The position numbers and the translations under genes were made by a program. DNA of 64,000 bases, taken from Blastomussa wellsi. Taxonomy: Eukaryota > Cnidaria > Anthozoa > Scleractinia > Plerogyridae. Of the stretch, positions 41,882-53,211 are shown in pieces. The stretch's first letter is position 1. Every line of letters begins with the position of its first letter. The notes under the pieces are model-generated. The model was given only the letters and a program-made list of their open reading frames with translations. It was not told where the DNA came from and ran no database searches. Location: positions 24,253,378-24,317,377 of the forward strand of contig OX393561.1 in the NCBI GenBank assembly GCA_947652115.1, given 5' to 3'.

Positions 41882-44800
41882 ATGGTTAATTCAAGACGTT
41901 TTGACAATTACCTCTATGCGTTAATTCTAGGGGGATACTGTGTTGGCGCAGAAAATACAATTCCTGCCTGTTTTATATGTGAAGAGAGTGACGACCGAAT
42001 TCTCCACAATGTTTCCACCCTCGGATTAGATGATAGAGTACGGGAATGCGCATCTCTGCTAAACGATGAGAAGTTATTAGCAAAGCTAAGTGGAGGGGAT
42101 TTAATCGCTCTTGAGGCGAAGTACCATACTCACTGCCTTTCTGCGCTGTATAGAAAAGCACAATGTGCAAAGGAAGAGGGTGAAGAGAGGGAACAGCCCC
42201 GTCATCGTCTTGATGGCATCGCTCTAGCAGAACTGGTGTCCTACATAGAAGATTTTCGAACAAATGGTGCAGAGTTACCAACGTTTAAACTTGCAGATCT
42301 CGCAAAAAAGTACCAATCCTGTTTGCAGAGACTCGGTTGTGACACAATGGCTCGTGTTAACACTTCACGACTCAAAGAGCGCCTTGTTTTTCAAATTCCT
42401 GGCCTTCAGGCTTACAAACAAGGGCGTGATGTGTACTTGGCCTTTAGTGCTGATGTCGGATTTGCACTGCATAAAGCACACGAAGAAGACTGCGACGAGG
42501 AGGCCATGCACCTTGCCAAGACGGCCGCGATTGTCCGTAAAGATATGCTTGCAAATAAATACTGCTTTTTAGGATCCTTCGAACCTAACTGTCAGGCAAA
42601 ATCTGTCCCAGCTTCACTGCTGTCTCTTGTTCAGATGATCATATATGGGCCAAATATTGACGAACAAGCATGTAGTTCAGGAAAGGTACAAGCAGCACTT
42701 ACTATCTCACAGCTTCTGCAGTACAACACCCGTGTTCGTTGTCGTGATAGAGAAGTGAAAAGGGAACGGAGAAGCAAATGTTGTGAGACACCACTACCTA
42801 TATACATAGGAGTATCTGTTCACGCCAAGACACGCAGTCGTGAGCTTGTTGAGACCTTACACGATTTAGGAATCAGTGTTTCGTATGACAGAGTGTTGGC
42901 AATTTCCACAGATCTGGGTAACGAAGTTTGCAGGCGCTACATAGAGGAAGGTGCAGTATGTCCTTCTAATCTTCGCCTGAATTTATTTACAACCGCGGCC
43001 GTCGACAACATTGATCATAATCCCACTTCTACAACCGCTCAAGATTCATTTCATGGGACTGGCATATCTTTATTTCAGCAACCCACCACAGAAAACCCTG
43101 GAACAACAAGAGCACCTATTGATATATCACATGCAGCGGCCAACACGAAGTCAGTTCGTGAGTTACCTGAAACTTATTGTTACAACCAAGAATCCTCAAG
43201 TTTCAGCAACCAACATTAACGTACAACCTGATGGAAGCTCCTATAATTGCAGTTTGAAAGATGAGGTCAGATGGCTCGAGAATTCCACTAACGTTATATG
43301 CAATCAGGAGGGCTTAAAGGAAGAGGAAGTAGTTTCCTCGGGGGCATTCAACTCTCGTGACCCGCAAAACAGTTCGCCGCCCACTACAGCTGGGTTATCA
43401 GCCCTATTACCACTGTTCCCTGATCAGGCTAAGTCCATTGCTATGATAAGACATGCTATGGATATGATCAAGCTCTCTGTAAACCATCTGAATCCCGGTC
43501 AAGTTCCAGTAATCGCCTTCGATCAGCCACTTTTTGCTGTCGCAAAAGAAATTCAATGGAACTGGAGCAATACCTATGGTGAAGATAAGTTTGTGGTCAT
43601 GTTTGGTGGCCTTCATATAGAGATGGTGTTTCTGAAGGTAATAGGAGGATGGCTGGAAGGTAGTGGATGGACCACTGCACTGGCTGATGCAAACGTCGCG
43701 TCTACCGGGACAGCAGATTCCTTTATCAAAGCTACAAGTGTCACGCGTTCCCGTCGGGCCCACCAGGTGACAGCTTGCTGTTTATTTCTCCTGATCCAGA
43801 ACGCGTTCGTAAAGTACAAAGAAGCAGCAGCAAACGAAGACGACGTCATGTCCTTTGACAGTTGGTGCACTCAGCGAGTTTCCGCATTTCCCCAGTTTCA
43901 GTATTGGTACACAGCCCTACAGCTTGAGCTCCTGCTGCTTGTTTTCCTCAAGTCGCTTCGTGCAGCTGACTTCCACCTCTATGTTGATGCGCTCTCAAAG
44001 ATGTTACCATGGTTTTTTGCAATGAATCACAGCAACTATGCTCGTTGGTTGCCAGTCCATCTACGTGACATGTGCGCACTTGATCAGATGGTTCCAGATG
44101 TTGCGTCAGAGTTCAAGAAAGGGCTCTTTACCGTGAACAAAACTCCAATGCGATTTTCAGCGATAGCCATCGACCAAGCCCATGAACAAAATAATGCCAT
44201 GGTAAAGGGAGACGGAGGAGCAGTTGGCTTGACTGAAAATCCAAATGCTCTTCGCAGATGGATGCTATCAGGCCCAGAGATGGCAAGGCTGGTTAATGAG
44301 TTCGAGACAGGCATTAATCCTGACACAGAAGCAAAGGACAACTCAAAGCATCACGAAGATCACAGAAGTTTCCAGGTCTCATTCCATCAAGATGTGAAAT
44401 CCCTAGTTGCAGCAGTGGAAGAGTTGGGAAATCCTTTCCTAGAAGAAACTGGCGATCTCTTCGTACTTGACACCAAGGTAGTTGCAGAGGAATCAGCAGT
44501 AACCAGGATGCGCCATATTGAATCTGAAGGAAGAAAGCAGTGTGAAATGTTCATTTCTGAGCGTCTCATCGAGAGGAAGAAGCCATTAGCTGATACAATT
44601 GTAAGAAACAAGCTCAGCTTCTTTGATACGACTTCAAAGAAACCTTCTAAAGCAAACCAGCAGCTAACTTCGATGAAGAGAGATTGCTCCCTCTTCTCCA
44701 GGTTGTACATTTCATGTCAGACCAGAAATGGAGATCTAAATGAATTTTTCAAGCATAAGAACCAGGGTTGTCCACCAACTTTATCAGACCAAGGAAATCT

Positions 44801-46116
44801 TCGTCTTCCAATGAGGAAGTCAGAGTTGACGGAATGCCTTCAAGCGCTTACTTCACCACAAAGCCAGATGCCAAAGAATTTAGACGTACTTATTATTGAT
44901 GGAGCGGCAGTGGTAAACATGATTTAGACCTGGAACTGAACGAACTTTCTCAGGGTATGCTGCCGGATCTTTCGTTCCATACATAAGAGCGCAGCTTTCC
45001 CACGTCAACCGGCTAGATATTGTCTGGGACGTATACCTGGAGAATAGTCTGAAATTAACAACTCGGTGCCAGCGTGGTTCCGGAGTGTGACAACGTGTAG
45101 CAGCAGACAACAAGCTTCCCCGGAACTGGAAGGAATTCTTAAGAGTAGATCAGAACAAGCAGGAATTGTTCAAGTATCTTGCTGAGAGTGTAACATCGAT
45201 TGATGCAGAGAAACAGATTATCTCTACCTATGGCAAGCAAGTCTTGAGCACCATTCCCATTTCATGCAACAACATCGAAAGACTGGCCCCCTGTAGTCAC
45301 GAAGAAGCTGATACAAGGATGCTTCTTCATGCGGCAGATGCAGTGCAGTGTGGCCATTCCAGAATTCTTCTGCGTACAGTTGACACGGATGTCCTTGTTT
45401 TGGCCGTTGCCTTTTTACAAAAATTGGAAGAGCTTCAAGGAAGACTTGTAGAACTTTGGGTTGGATTTGGCACTGGAACACACCTTCGCTTTATTCCTGC
45501 CCATGAAATCTCCAGAAAGCTAAGCCCTCAAGTCTCAAGTGCACTCCCATTTTTTCACGCTTTCACTGGCTGTGATACCGTCTCATGTTTTTACGGAAGA
45601 GGAAAGAAGACGGCGATGGACATATGGAACAGTTTTCCAGAGGCGACCACCGCATTTCTTACGTTAGGAAGTACGCCTCCTGAGGTCAACGACACGAGTA
45701 TGGCGACTCTCGAAAGGTTTGTAGTTTTGCTCTACGACAGAACAAGTGCAAAAACAACCGTAAATGATGCACGTAAGCAGCTGTTCGTAAAGAAGGGCAG
45801 ACAGTTTGATAACATCCCTCCGACCAGAGCAGCCCTATTGCAGCATTCCAAACGTGCTGTTTTCCAAGCAGGATACATCTGGGCTCAAACTCTTACTCCA
45901 AGCCCTACATTGCCAAGTCCACAAGACTGGGGATGGACCTTAGATGGGGGTTTGTGGAGGCCTTTCTGGACGTCACTGCCAGATGTGATGGGCTCCTGCC
46001 AGGAACTTGTTAGATGTGGCTGCATGAAGGGCTGCCGTAGGCAGTGCTCTTGTGTGAAGGCTTCTCTGCGCTGCACTGCCCTCTGTAAATGTCCCGATGA
46101 GTGCGACAACAGATGA
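41882..46116 (+). pseudogene. PIN/XPG-like nuclease-domain protein with CXC tail, frameshifted
   Basis: Coding similarity runs through 41,882-43,219, then 43,011-44,927 in a second frame (switch near 43,180), then a gap with a TAG and TGA (44,925; 45,088), then 45,166-46,116. The N-terminus has a Cys/His cluster (CFICEES ... AKYHTHCLSAL). The middle includes VIAFDQPLFAVAKEIQW and MFGGLHIEM. Near the C-terminus, HEEADTRMLLH, RTVDTDVLVLA, LWVGFGTGTH and ALPFFHAFTGCDTVSCFYG form a block I relate to PIN/FEN-type nucleases (acidic metal ligands). It ends with a CXC (tesmin-like) cluster, CGCMKGCRRQCSCVKASLRC. This protein type is abundant in invertebrate transposons; the exact superfamily is not certain. 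At least two breaks, so a dead or mis-assembled copy. Confidence 0.6.
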
Positions 46117-46854
46117 CTTTCTAAGTGTGAATGACTTATGTTTCTTCTAAACTTGCAGAGTATTCTGTATTAATATGTTAAATGTATCAGTTACTGTAAC
46201 ATAAAAGTTATAACGGTTGGATAGCCAAAATGTGTGTTATTATGAGGGAAGAAGCATACCACTTCTGGTTCAGAATGTCAGACATGCGCAGTTTGCCATG
46301 CGTAAATTCTTCCTTCAGAAATTAAGTAGTTTATTCTTTGTGAATGTGTAAACTGTATCTGGAACTGTATCATAAGTTTTTTTAGATTTATAAAAGCAGA
46401 TAGCCAAGCAGTATGTTATTTTGACGGGAGATACATAACCACTTCCGGTTTAAAATGGTGTTTATTAACATTCATTATCTTATTGAATCTTTCTTGCGTT
46501 TTTGGGACTTAACATTACAGCACAATTGATTTTATACTCAAACTGGATCATCTATCTCCTACATGACCGTTTTCAAAGCAAACACGCAAATATTTATAGC
46601 TTTTATATTAAGTTACAATTCTACTTCCGGTTCAAGATGGCGGCCATTTTGAAACACCCTCTTAACTCGGCTCAGATGAAATTTTCATGGTGGCACCATA
46701 TCAAACTTTCATCTATACGTTAAGGGCTACCTTTCCACCAAATTTCGTGCTTTTAACAGAAAGTGAACAATTCACGTACATATCCGCCCCACTATATTGA
46801 GCAATTTATGCGGCAAATTTCTTCGCAACTTCCGGTTGAAAGTAGGGTTTAAAA
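46117..46854 (+). promoter_or_regulatory. 3' region of the element with repeated ETS/YY1-type motifs
   Basis: CACTTCYGGTT..A-ATG recurs at 46,260, 46,440 and 46,622 (the last as ACTTCCGGTTCAAGATGGCGGCC), and ACTTCCGG again at 46,828 and 47,025. These match GABP/ETS and YY1 core motifs of animal promoters. Two imperfect direct repeats of GATAGCCAA..GTATGTTATTTTGA are also visible. No ORF. It leads directly into the start codon at 46,855 and may act as that gene's promoter. Confidence 0.45.
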
Positions 46855-47904
46855 TGGCTGATTTGCTGAGCGAATACAAAAGGCAAGAAATTGAATGGCA
46901 GTTAAAGCTAATTTCTGAGTTTCCTTTAGAATATGTTTGATGAGAAACAGCCTCACAGTACGATTTTTTGTGCTGTGTGGAGATTCCTTGGCCTCTCCTA
47001 CAAAAGTGGAGCGAGCTTCTTGAATTCACTTCCGGTACAGAAATCAACTATATTGACCTACTTAATGCAACCATCGTGGATGGATGGTTTGCCTTGAAGC
47101 GTGACAACGAACATATGAACGAGTTGCTTCGAAAAAAATCTAGCACAGCAAAGATCTCATACAAGAAGACCTCGGGAAGGAAGAGAAAGGAATTGGATAG
47201 CAAAACATATAGCCTCTGTGTTAGAAGGGGAGAGCTTGAGTCAGTAGAATTATTGAAGTCGGAGGTTTTGGACAATTACAAAGAGATTGAAGAGTGGCGA
47301 AAAACATACAGTTACTTAGCAAACGAGAAAAAGAAAATGTATGAAGAAATGAAGAAAGAAATAAACAAACTAGACGAGGAGATAACAGACCTTACAAATG
47401 TCAACAAATAGCTGATTGATTACATTGAGGCTTTACAACAACAGGAATCCTTAAAGTGCTAAGGAAAGAAGGTCACTGAAGTGGGCACAAAACAATGAGG
47501 GAGAAAGCTTCGCCATCTCAAGAAGTTCAGTGTGCTCTGGTTTTGTAAAAGCTTTGGGCTTGAAATAACTCAATTAAAACTACAGGATGAAAAAGGAGGT
47601 GCCCACACTTTAGACTGGAAACCCACCCCTACAGATGGAGGTTATGAAGATCTTCATAATGAGGACAAGAACAAACTTGAACAAGTATTGTTTTTATTAG
47701 ACAAATTATGTGTGGGTGATGAAGTGTATCATGAACTCACAATGATTACAGAAGACCTACCCAAATCATATTTAGTAAAACAGTTATGAGGTAACCTAAA
47801 CAAAACATACCATATAAAACAAACACAGGGGAAATATCCTGGAGCAAAAGTAAACTTCACTGCTACACTTGAGGAGCACATTAAGGAACTTCTTAACAAT
47901 AAAC
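46855..47904 (+). pseudogene. transposase-like protein, N-terminal part
   Basis: Begins MADLLSEYKRQEIEWQLK (46,855). Continues after a frame change near 46,940 as a Trp-rich start ([14 protein letters not shown]), a basic linker and a long coiled coil (46,968-47,411). A stop at 47,409 and further frame changes follow; 47,532-47,789 and 47,790-47,904 carry [10 protein letters not shown] and [20 protein letters not shown]. The coding sequence resumes at 53,212 after the LINE. Several breaks make it a pseudogene. Confidence 0.5.
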
Positions 47905-47917
47905 CGGAGCTACAAGA
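47905..47917. repeat. LINE target-site duplication CGGAGCTACAAGA
   Basis: Exact 13-bp match to 53,199-53,211. Confidence 0.9.
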
Positions 47918-48062
47918 GTATAAACGAAGACTTTTGAGAGCATGCGCGGTTGCGGTGTGCTGTGGCACGTTTCCTGAAGCAGCGTGTTCTCTGTCTCCAA
48001 TATTCTTCTTTGATATGCCATACAACATCAAATCCTTCGTTAAGTAATGTTTAAACTTGCCG

Positions 48063-48960
48063 ATGCATAAAACTAAAGGGAAACATAAACGAGGTGACCG
48101 CGGTTCAACTGAAGAGGAGGTTAATGCTTCGAAGCGAGCCAATATGGCGGCCAAGTCAAATGATCTTGAAGACAGAGCCACTTTTGACGATGAAAACCTG
48201 GAAATGCCTAATAAACCTACGCGTGCGGAGCTTAAAGCAATGTTGGTCGATATTCAAATCAGTATATCAAGTATTTTGTTAGAAAACCAAGAAACAAGAA
48301 AGGAGGTCGCTCGACTAAAGGAAACAGTACTCGAACAGAGGGCAATAATTAAATCGTTGGAAAAAAACGCTGGCGGGCACCAAAAAGCAATGTGAAAAAA
48401 ATGATGAGGAGCTGGCAGCCGCTAGAAGATGCATTGATGAGCAGAGCGAGGAAATCAGTGAGCTCTATGACTTACAGGACCAACTGGAGCAATATACAAG
48501 AAAGAATAGTCTGGAAATTCATGGAATCCCCGAAAGTGCCTATACTTCGACAGAAGAAGCTGTCCTAAAACTGGCAGTTGCGCTCGAAGTCCCTGTTGAA
48601 CCCCAGGATATTGAGATAAGTCACAAACTTCCAGGTAAAGGTATAAAGCCGATCATCGTAAAATTTGTCAATCACAAAGTTAAAACTCGGCTCTACAAAG
48701 AGAGAATAAGACTTAAAAATGTAAGTATCTCTGATTTATTCCCTTCGGCGACCTCTGCAGTTCGTACAGAGTCAACCCGTATCTTCCTTAACGAAAGCCT
48801 AACCTCTTACAGACGAAGAATCTTAAATCGGGCAAATGAAATGAGGAGGGACGGTTTGCTACTGAGTGTATGGACTCTGGACGGAAAATTTTTTGTGAAA
48901 ACATCGCCAAGTGGTAATCCCATCAGAATCTATGAATTAGAAGATCTTGAAGCCATTTAA
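48063..48960 (+). CDS. LINE ORF1 protein, one frameshift
   Basis: ATG 48,063. A basic N-terminus (KTKGKHKRGD) and a coiled coil (ENQETRKEVARLKETVLEQR) occupy the first frame, which stops at 48,395. The next frame carries on without a gap (EEISELYDLQDQLEQYTRKN, LEIHGIPESA), ending at 48,960. The second part is the RRM-like and C-terminal RNA-binding domain of L1-type ORF1 proteins. The switch is at a run of seven A near 48,361-48,370, so it could be a mutation, a sequencing error or programmed slippage. Confidence 0.7.
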
Positions 48961-49209
48961 TTTTAATGGTAATTTAAAACGTATGAAGGACTTTTAGAGA
49001 AAGGCAAACAAAATCGAAAATATATTTAATTTGGGGACAGACGGACTGGTTGGAGCTTTAAAGGAGAAGGACTCTCTACTTTCTCGATTCTTTTTTGTTT
49101 TTTTTTAACCTAAGTTCGTTAATTGCGTTTTGTTTACTTTCGCTTCATATTTACGTTGTTTCAGTTTTTTGTTATTTGTAATCTTAAACTTAATTCTGTT
49201 TTCAGGCTT

Positions 49210-52200
49210 ATGTGTACTACCACAGATAATTTAAGTATTTTGTCTTTGAACGTTCGAGGAATAAGAGATCAAACCAAAAGGAGAAGTATATTTTCATATT
49301 TGAAGGATCAAGGAGCAAATGTTTATTTCCTACAAGAAACATATTCTGAACCGAATGACGAAAATATTTGGAGAAATGAATGGGGCGGCCAACTTTTCTT
49401 TTCCCATGGCACTAATCACAGTAAAGGAGTATGTATTCTAATTAATCCTTCCGTGAACTACGAAATTGACCATTCTTATGTCAACACCTCAGGCCGAATA
49501 GCTCTGATAAGTATTGTCTTGGGGTCCCAGAAGGTATCTTTATGCAACATTTACCCACCTAACAATCAGAGTAATCAATTGGAGTTTATGCAAGAACTCA
49601 ACAATTGTATCATTGATAAAACAGAACTTACTACGCTCATTATAGGTGGCGACTGGAATTGTACGCTTTCAAAAAAAGATAAAATTGGAGGGACGCTGTG
49701 GAAGCCGACTAATTATAGTAACCTTGTCTTAATAACCATGGACATGCTTGACCTGGTGGATATTCAAAGAATTCGCTATCCAAAGCTTTGCAAGTTTACA
49801 TACGCGTCAAAAAATCTAAAAATGAAATCGAGACTCGATTTTTTTCTGGTCGCCAAAAACCTCACAAGAAGTGTCAAGAAATCCGAAATCTGTCCCTCCA
49901 TAGCACCAGATCACAATGCTATCTACATCTTTTTGTCTTGGCCAAGTAGCACCCCTAGAGGCCCTGGCTTTTGGAAATTTAACAACACCCTGTTAAATGA
50001 TGAACATTACGTTGCTATGATCCGATGCACATACACACAAATTCGGAGCTCTTATAGCCATTTAGCAGACAAGCGGCTCTATTGGGAGATGTTGAAGATG
50101 GAAATAAGAAATGCTACCATCTCTTATGCAAAACAGAAAGCTAAGGCGTCACATCACCGGGAAAAAGAAATCCAACGACAATTAGACCACTTGGATGCTA
50201 TTATTTGTAATCATTTCTTCTCCAATCAAATTGAGCATGTGTTACAAGAGTACGATAATCTCAAAACAGAACTTCGATCAATCTACGAGAATAGAGGAAG
50301 ACAAGTTATGTTTCGTGCAAAATGTCGCTGGATAGAGAAAGGAGAGCGCCCAACAAAATATTTTTTTAATCTAGAAAAACAAAATTATAATAAAAAGACT
50401 ATAGGTGAATTACGACTTCAAGACGGCTCAATAACGAATGATGACAAATTAATTCTCAAACACATTGAAGCGTTCTACAAGGACTTACTTACATCACAAA
50501 ACACTTTCAGCGAAGATGCGTTCGACAGTTTTGTCCAGAATTTACAGATACCTAAACTTTCAGACGACGAACGGGATAGCTTGGAAGGCCCTCTGAGATT
50601 TGACGAATGTAAAAAGGTTCTAGAAACATTTGAAAATGACAAGTCTCCTGGTGAGGATGGGTTTACCGCCGAATTCTATAAGTTTTTCTTTGATTTACTT
50701 GGAAATGATCTTTTAGCAAGTTTTAATGAGGCCCACGCGACTAACGAACTTACTATCTCACAACAAAGAGGGGTGATTGCGTTGATTCCTAAAGAGGATG
50801 GTTCCTTACTTGAATTAACGAACTGGAGGCCTATAACATTATTGAATGTAGATTTTAAGATAGCAGCGAAAACAATAGCTAAACGTCTCGAGTCAATACT
50901 CCCCAAACTTATTCATCCGGATCAAACGGGCTTTGTTAAAGGGAGGTTTACTGGAGAGAACATACGGCTTATATCGGATCTCATGGAATACACTAAAGTG
51001 CAAAACATACCAGGAATATTATTATCGCTAGACTTCCGCAAGGCCTTTGACTCTATTGAATGGCCATTTATAATGAAGACATTAGACTACTTCAATTTTG
51101 GTACAGACGTAAAAAGATGGGTTAGTACTTTCTATACGAACATAGAAAGCACTGCTCTCAACAACGGCTATGCAACAAACTGGTTTAAGCCATCAAAGGG
51201 TGTGAGGCAGGGCTGCCCCTTGTCCCCTTACTTGTTTATCCTCTCAGCTGAAATCTTAGCGAATAAAATCAGGCAAGAACCTGAATTCAAAGGAATTAAT
51301 TTGTTCGGAAATGAAGTCAAACTATCGTTATTTGCGGATGACACTAATATTTTCAGTGCTGACTTAGCCTCTGTGGAAAGAGCAATGGAATTAGTAGAAG
51401 AGTTTGGGAAGATAGCCGGTTTAGTTCTAAATGTAAAGAAAACAAAGGCGATCTGGCTAGGAAAGTGGGCAAAGAATAAGAGCAACCCCCTCGGAATGAA
51501 ATGGATGCGTAGCCCTGTCAAAATACTTGGAGTTTATTTCTCGTACGACGATAAAGGAAATGAAGACCATAATTTCTATCAAAAACTGAAAGTATTACAG
51601 ATGAAATTTGATATGTGGAGTGCACGAGATCTGACTCTGTTTGGAAAAGCTATGATAATCAAAACTCTTGGTATATCTCAGCTAATTTATTCTGCATCAA
51701 ATCTCCCCGTCCCCGCAGGTTTCGAAGATATGGCTAGAACCAAATGCTTCAAATTTCTTTGGAGAAACAAGAAAGACAAAATAAAAAGATCCGGACTCTA
51801 CCAAGATACAAATAAAGGTGGATTACGTATGACTGACATGGGCCTAATGTTCAAGTCACTCAAACTTGCTTGGATTCCTAGATTACTGTCCGCCGGCAAG
51901 AAAAATTGGTGTACTGTTCCAAACCATTTCTTCAGAAAAATGGGTGGGTTAAATTTTTTACTAAGGTGCAATTATAACGCAAAGTACTTTAACCAACTTC
52001 CTGCTTTTTATAAAACTATCCTCGAGTCTTTCAGTGAATTGAAAACTCTTTATGGATATGATCAATCTCAGGATGTAATTCTGTTCAACAATGAAGACAT
52101 ATTAGTTGATGGGAAGCCAGTATACATCCATGATTGGTTTAAGAGAGGAATTGTTTCCATCAATGATCTTCTTAACGAGAACGGAAAATTCCTAACTTTC

Positions 52201-52935
52201 AAGGAATTTTCTGATAAATATGGATGTCAAACCAATTTTCTCCAATATTACCAAATAATAAGCGCAATACCAAATCGTTTATTGTCCAAGGCAACTGACA
52301 ATGCTACTTTCAACAAGCTTTTCTTCACGGGCGGTGACGAAATTTTCAAGTTCAATGATAATATTGAAATTCATCTGGGTAAAGCCAAATCAATGGACTT
52401 CTACAAATTGTTCAACAAAAAAACCCACATAGGCAACCATACTGGTGTCACTCGCTGGACCGAAAGGTTATCATTAAATGAAGATCACTGGTCCAGCATA
52501 TTCAAATCAATGAGAAAAGTTTGTAAAGAAAATAAACTCAGGGAGTTTCATTTCAAGTTCGTTCATAGGATAATAGTAACCAAAAGAGAACTATTCAAAT
52601 TCGGTATCAAGAATGATGATGAATGCCTTTACTGTGGACTAAATGATTCCATCGACCACACATTCATCGAATGCTCTTTTGCGAAGGCATTTACAAGCAA
52701 GGTTCTGCAGTGGTTTAATGAAACCAATGCACTTCATATCATCCCGACAACAGAAGAAATGCTGTTTGGTGTATTTAATAAGTGCTATGATAAGACAATG
52801 GCGAGAAAATTCAATTATACAATGCTCTTTATGCGCCACTATTTATATTCATGTAAGCTAAATGACAAATCCCTCTCCTTCAATGAATTTATTTCTAAGA
52901 TCAAAACTAAATACCGTCTCGAAAACATTACATGA
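49210..52935 (+). CDS. LINE ORF2: endonuclease-reverse transcriptase, 1,241 aa
   Basis: Intact frame. I prefer ATG 49,210 over 49,123, because the upstream codons are hydrophobic 5'-UTR-like sequence and the domain starts LSILSLNVRGIRD. APE endonuclease: N-V-R-G, QETYSE (Glu), GGDWNC (Asp-x-Asn) and APDHNAI (Asp-His). RT: SPGEDGFTAEFYK, NWRPITLLNVDFK, LSLDFRKAFDSIEW (motif A), GVRQGCPLSPYLF (motif B), LFADDTN (motif C). C-terminal zinc knuckle: CLYCGLNDSIDHTFIEC. The domain order and the GVRQGCPLSP motif are those of the L1/Tx1 clades. It may be functional for ORF2. Confidence 0.9.
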   Translation: MCTTTDNLSILSLNVRGIRDQTKRRSIFSYLKDQGANVYFLQETYSEPNDENIWRNEWGGQLFFSHGTNHSKGVCILINPSVNYEIDHSYVNTSGRIALISIVLGSQKVSLCNIYPPNNQSNQLEFMQELNNCIIDKTELTTLIIGGDWNCTLSKKDKIGGTLWKPTNYSNLVLITMDMLDLVDIQRIRYPKLCKFTYASKNLKMKSRLDFFLVAKNLTRSVKKSEICPSIAPDHNAIYIFLSWPSSTPRGPGFWKFNNTLLNDEHYVAMIRCTYTQIRSSYSHLADKRLYWEMLKMEIRNATISYAKQKAKASHHREKEIQRQLDHLDAIICNHFFSNQIEHVLQEYDNLKTELRSIYENRGRQVMFRAKCRWIEKGERPTKYFFNLEKQNYNKKTIGELRLQDGSITNDDKLILKHIEAFYKDLLTSQNTFSEDAFDSFVQNLQIPKLSDDERDSLEGPLRFDECKKVLETFENDKSPGEDGFTAEFYKFFFDLLGNDLLASFNEAHATNELTISQQRGVIALIPKEDGSLLELTNWRPITLLNVDFKIAAKTIAKRLESILPKLIHPDQTGFVKGRFTGENIRLISDLMEYTKVQNIPGILLSLDFRKAFDSIEWPFIMKTLDYFNFGTDVKRWVSTFYTNIESTALNNGYATNWFKPSKGVRQGCPLSPYLFILSAEILANKIRQEPEFKGINLFGNEVKLSLFADDTNIFSADLASVERAMELVEEFGKIAGLVLNVKKTKAIWLGKWAKNKSNPLGMKWMRSPVKILGVYFSYDDKGNEDHNFYQKLKVLQMKFDMWSARDLTLFGKAMIIKTLGISQLIYSASNLPVPAGFEDMARTKCFKFLWRNKKDKIKRSGLYQDTNKGGLRMTDMGLMFKSLKLAWIPRLLSAGKKNWCTVPNHFFRKMGGLNFLLRCNYNAKYFNQLPAFYKTILESFSELKTLYGYDQSQDVILFNNEDILVDGKPVYIHDWFKRGIVSINDLLNENGKFLTFKEFSDKYGCQTNFLQYYQIISAIPNRLLSKATDNATFNKLFFTGGDEIFKFNDNIEIHLGKAKSMDFYKLFNKKTHIGNHTGVTRWTERLSLNEDHWSSIFKSMRKVCKENKLREFHFKFVHRIIVTKRELFKFGIKNDDECLYCGLNDSIDHTFIECSFAKAFTSKVLQWFNETNALHIIPTTEEMLFGVFNKCYDKTMARKFNYTMLFMRHYLYSCKLNDKSLSFNEFISKIKTKYRLENIT

Positions 52936-53211
52936 ACCAATACAGAAAATAGAAATAATAATCCTCCTTCTGGTTTTGTATCTCACATTAAGTGAAATGA
53001 AATATGGAAAACATACACATATATTGTAATAATACATTATATGACAGCAGGGGTAGTTCAAAGGCCTGGAATCTGTATTAATTTTTTTTATGTTATTTTA
53101 GTATTGTAAACTCTTTTTTTTCATGATTATCCTTTAATTTTATTTCAGTAAGATGTAACTTTGTTCCTTGTCATTAAATAAATATGAAAAAAAAAAAACG
53201 GAGCTACAAGA

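Larger units (their letters stand above)
47918..53198 (+). mobile_element. full-length Tx1/L1-like LINE, 5,281 bp
   Basis: Flanked by a perfect 13-bp duplication and ending in a poly(A) of 12. It has a 145-bp 5' UTR, ORF1, ORF2 and a 3' UTR with AATAAATATG before the tail. It splits the transposase-like gene of 46.9-54.6 kb. Confidence 0.9.
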
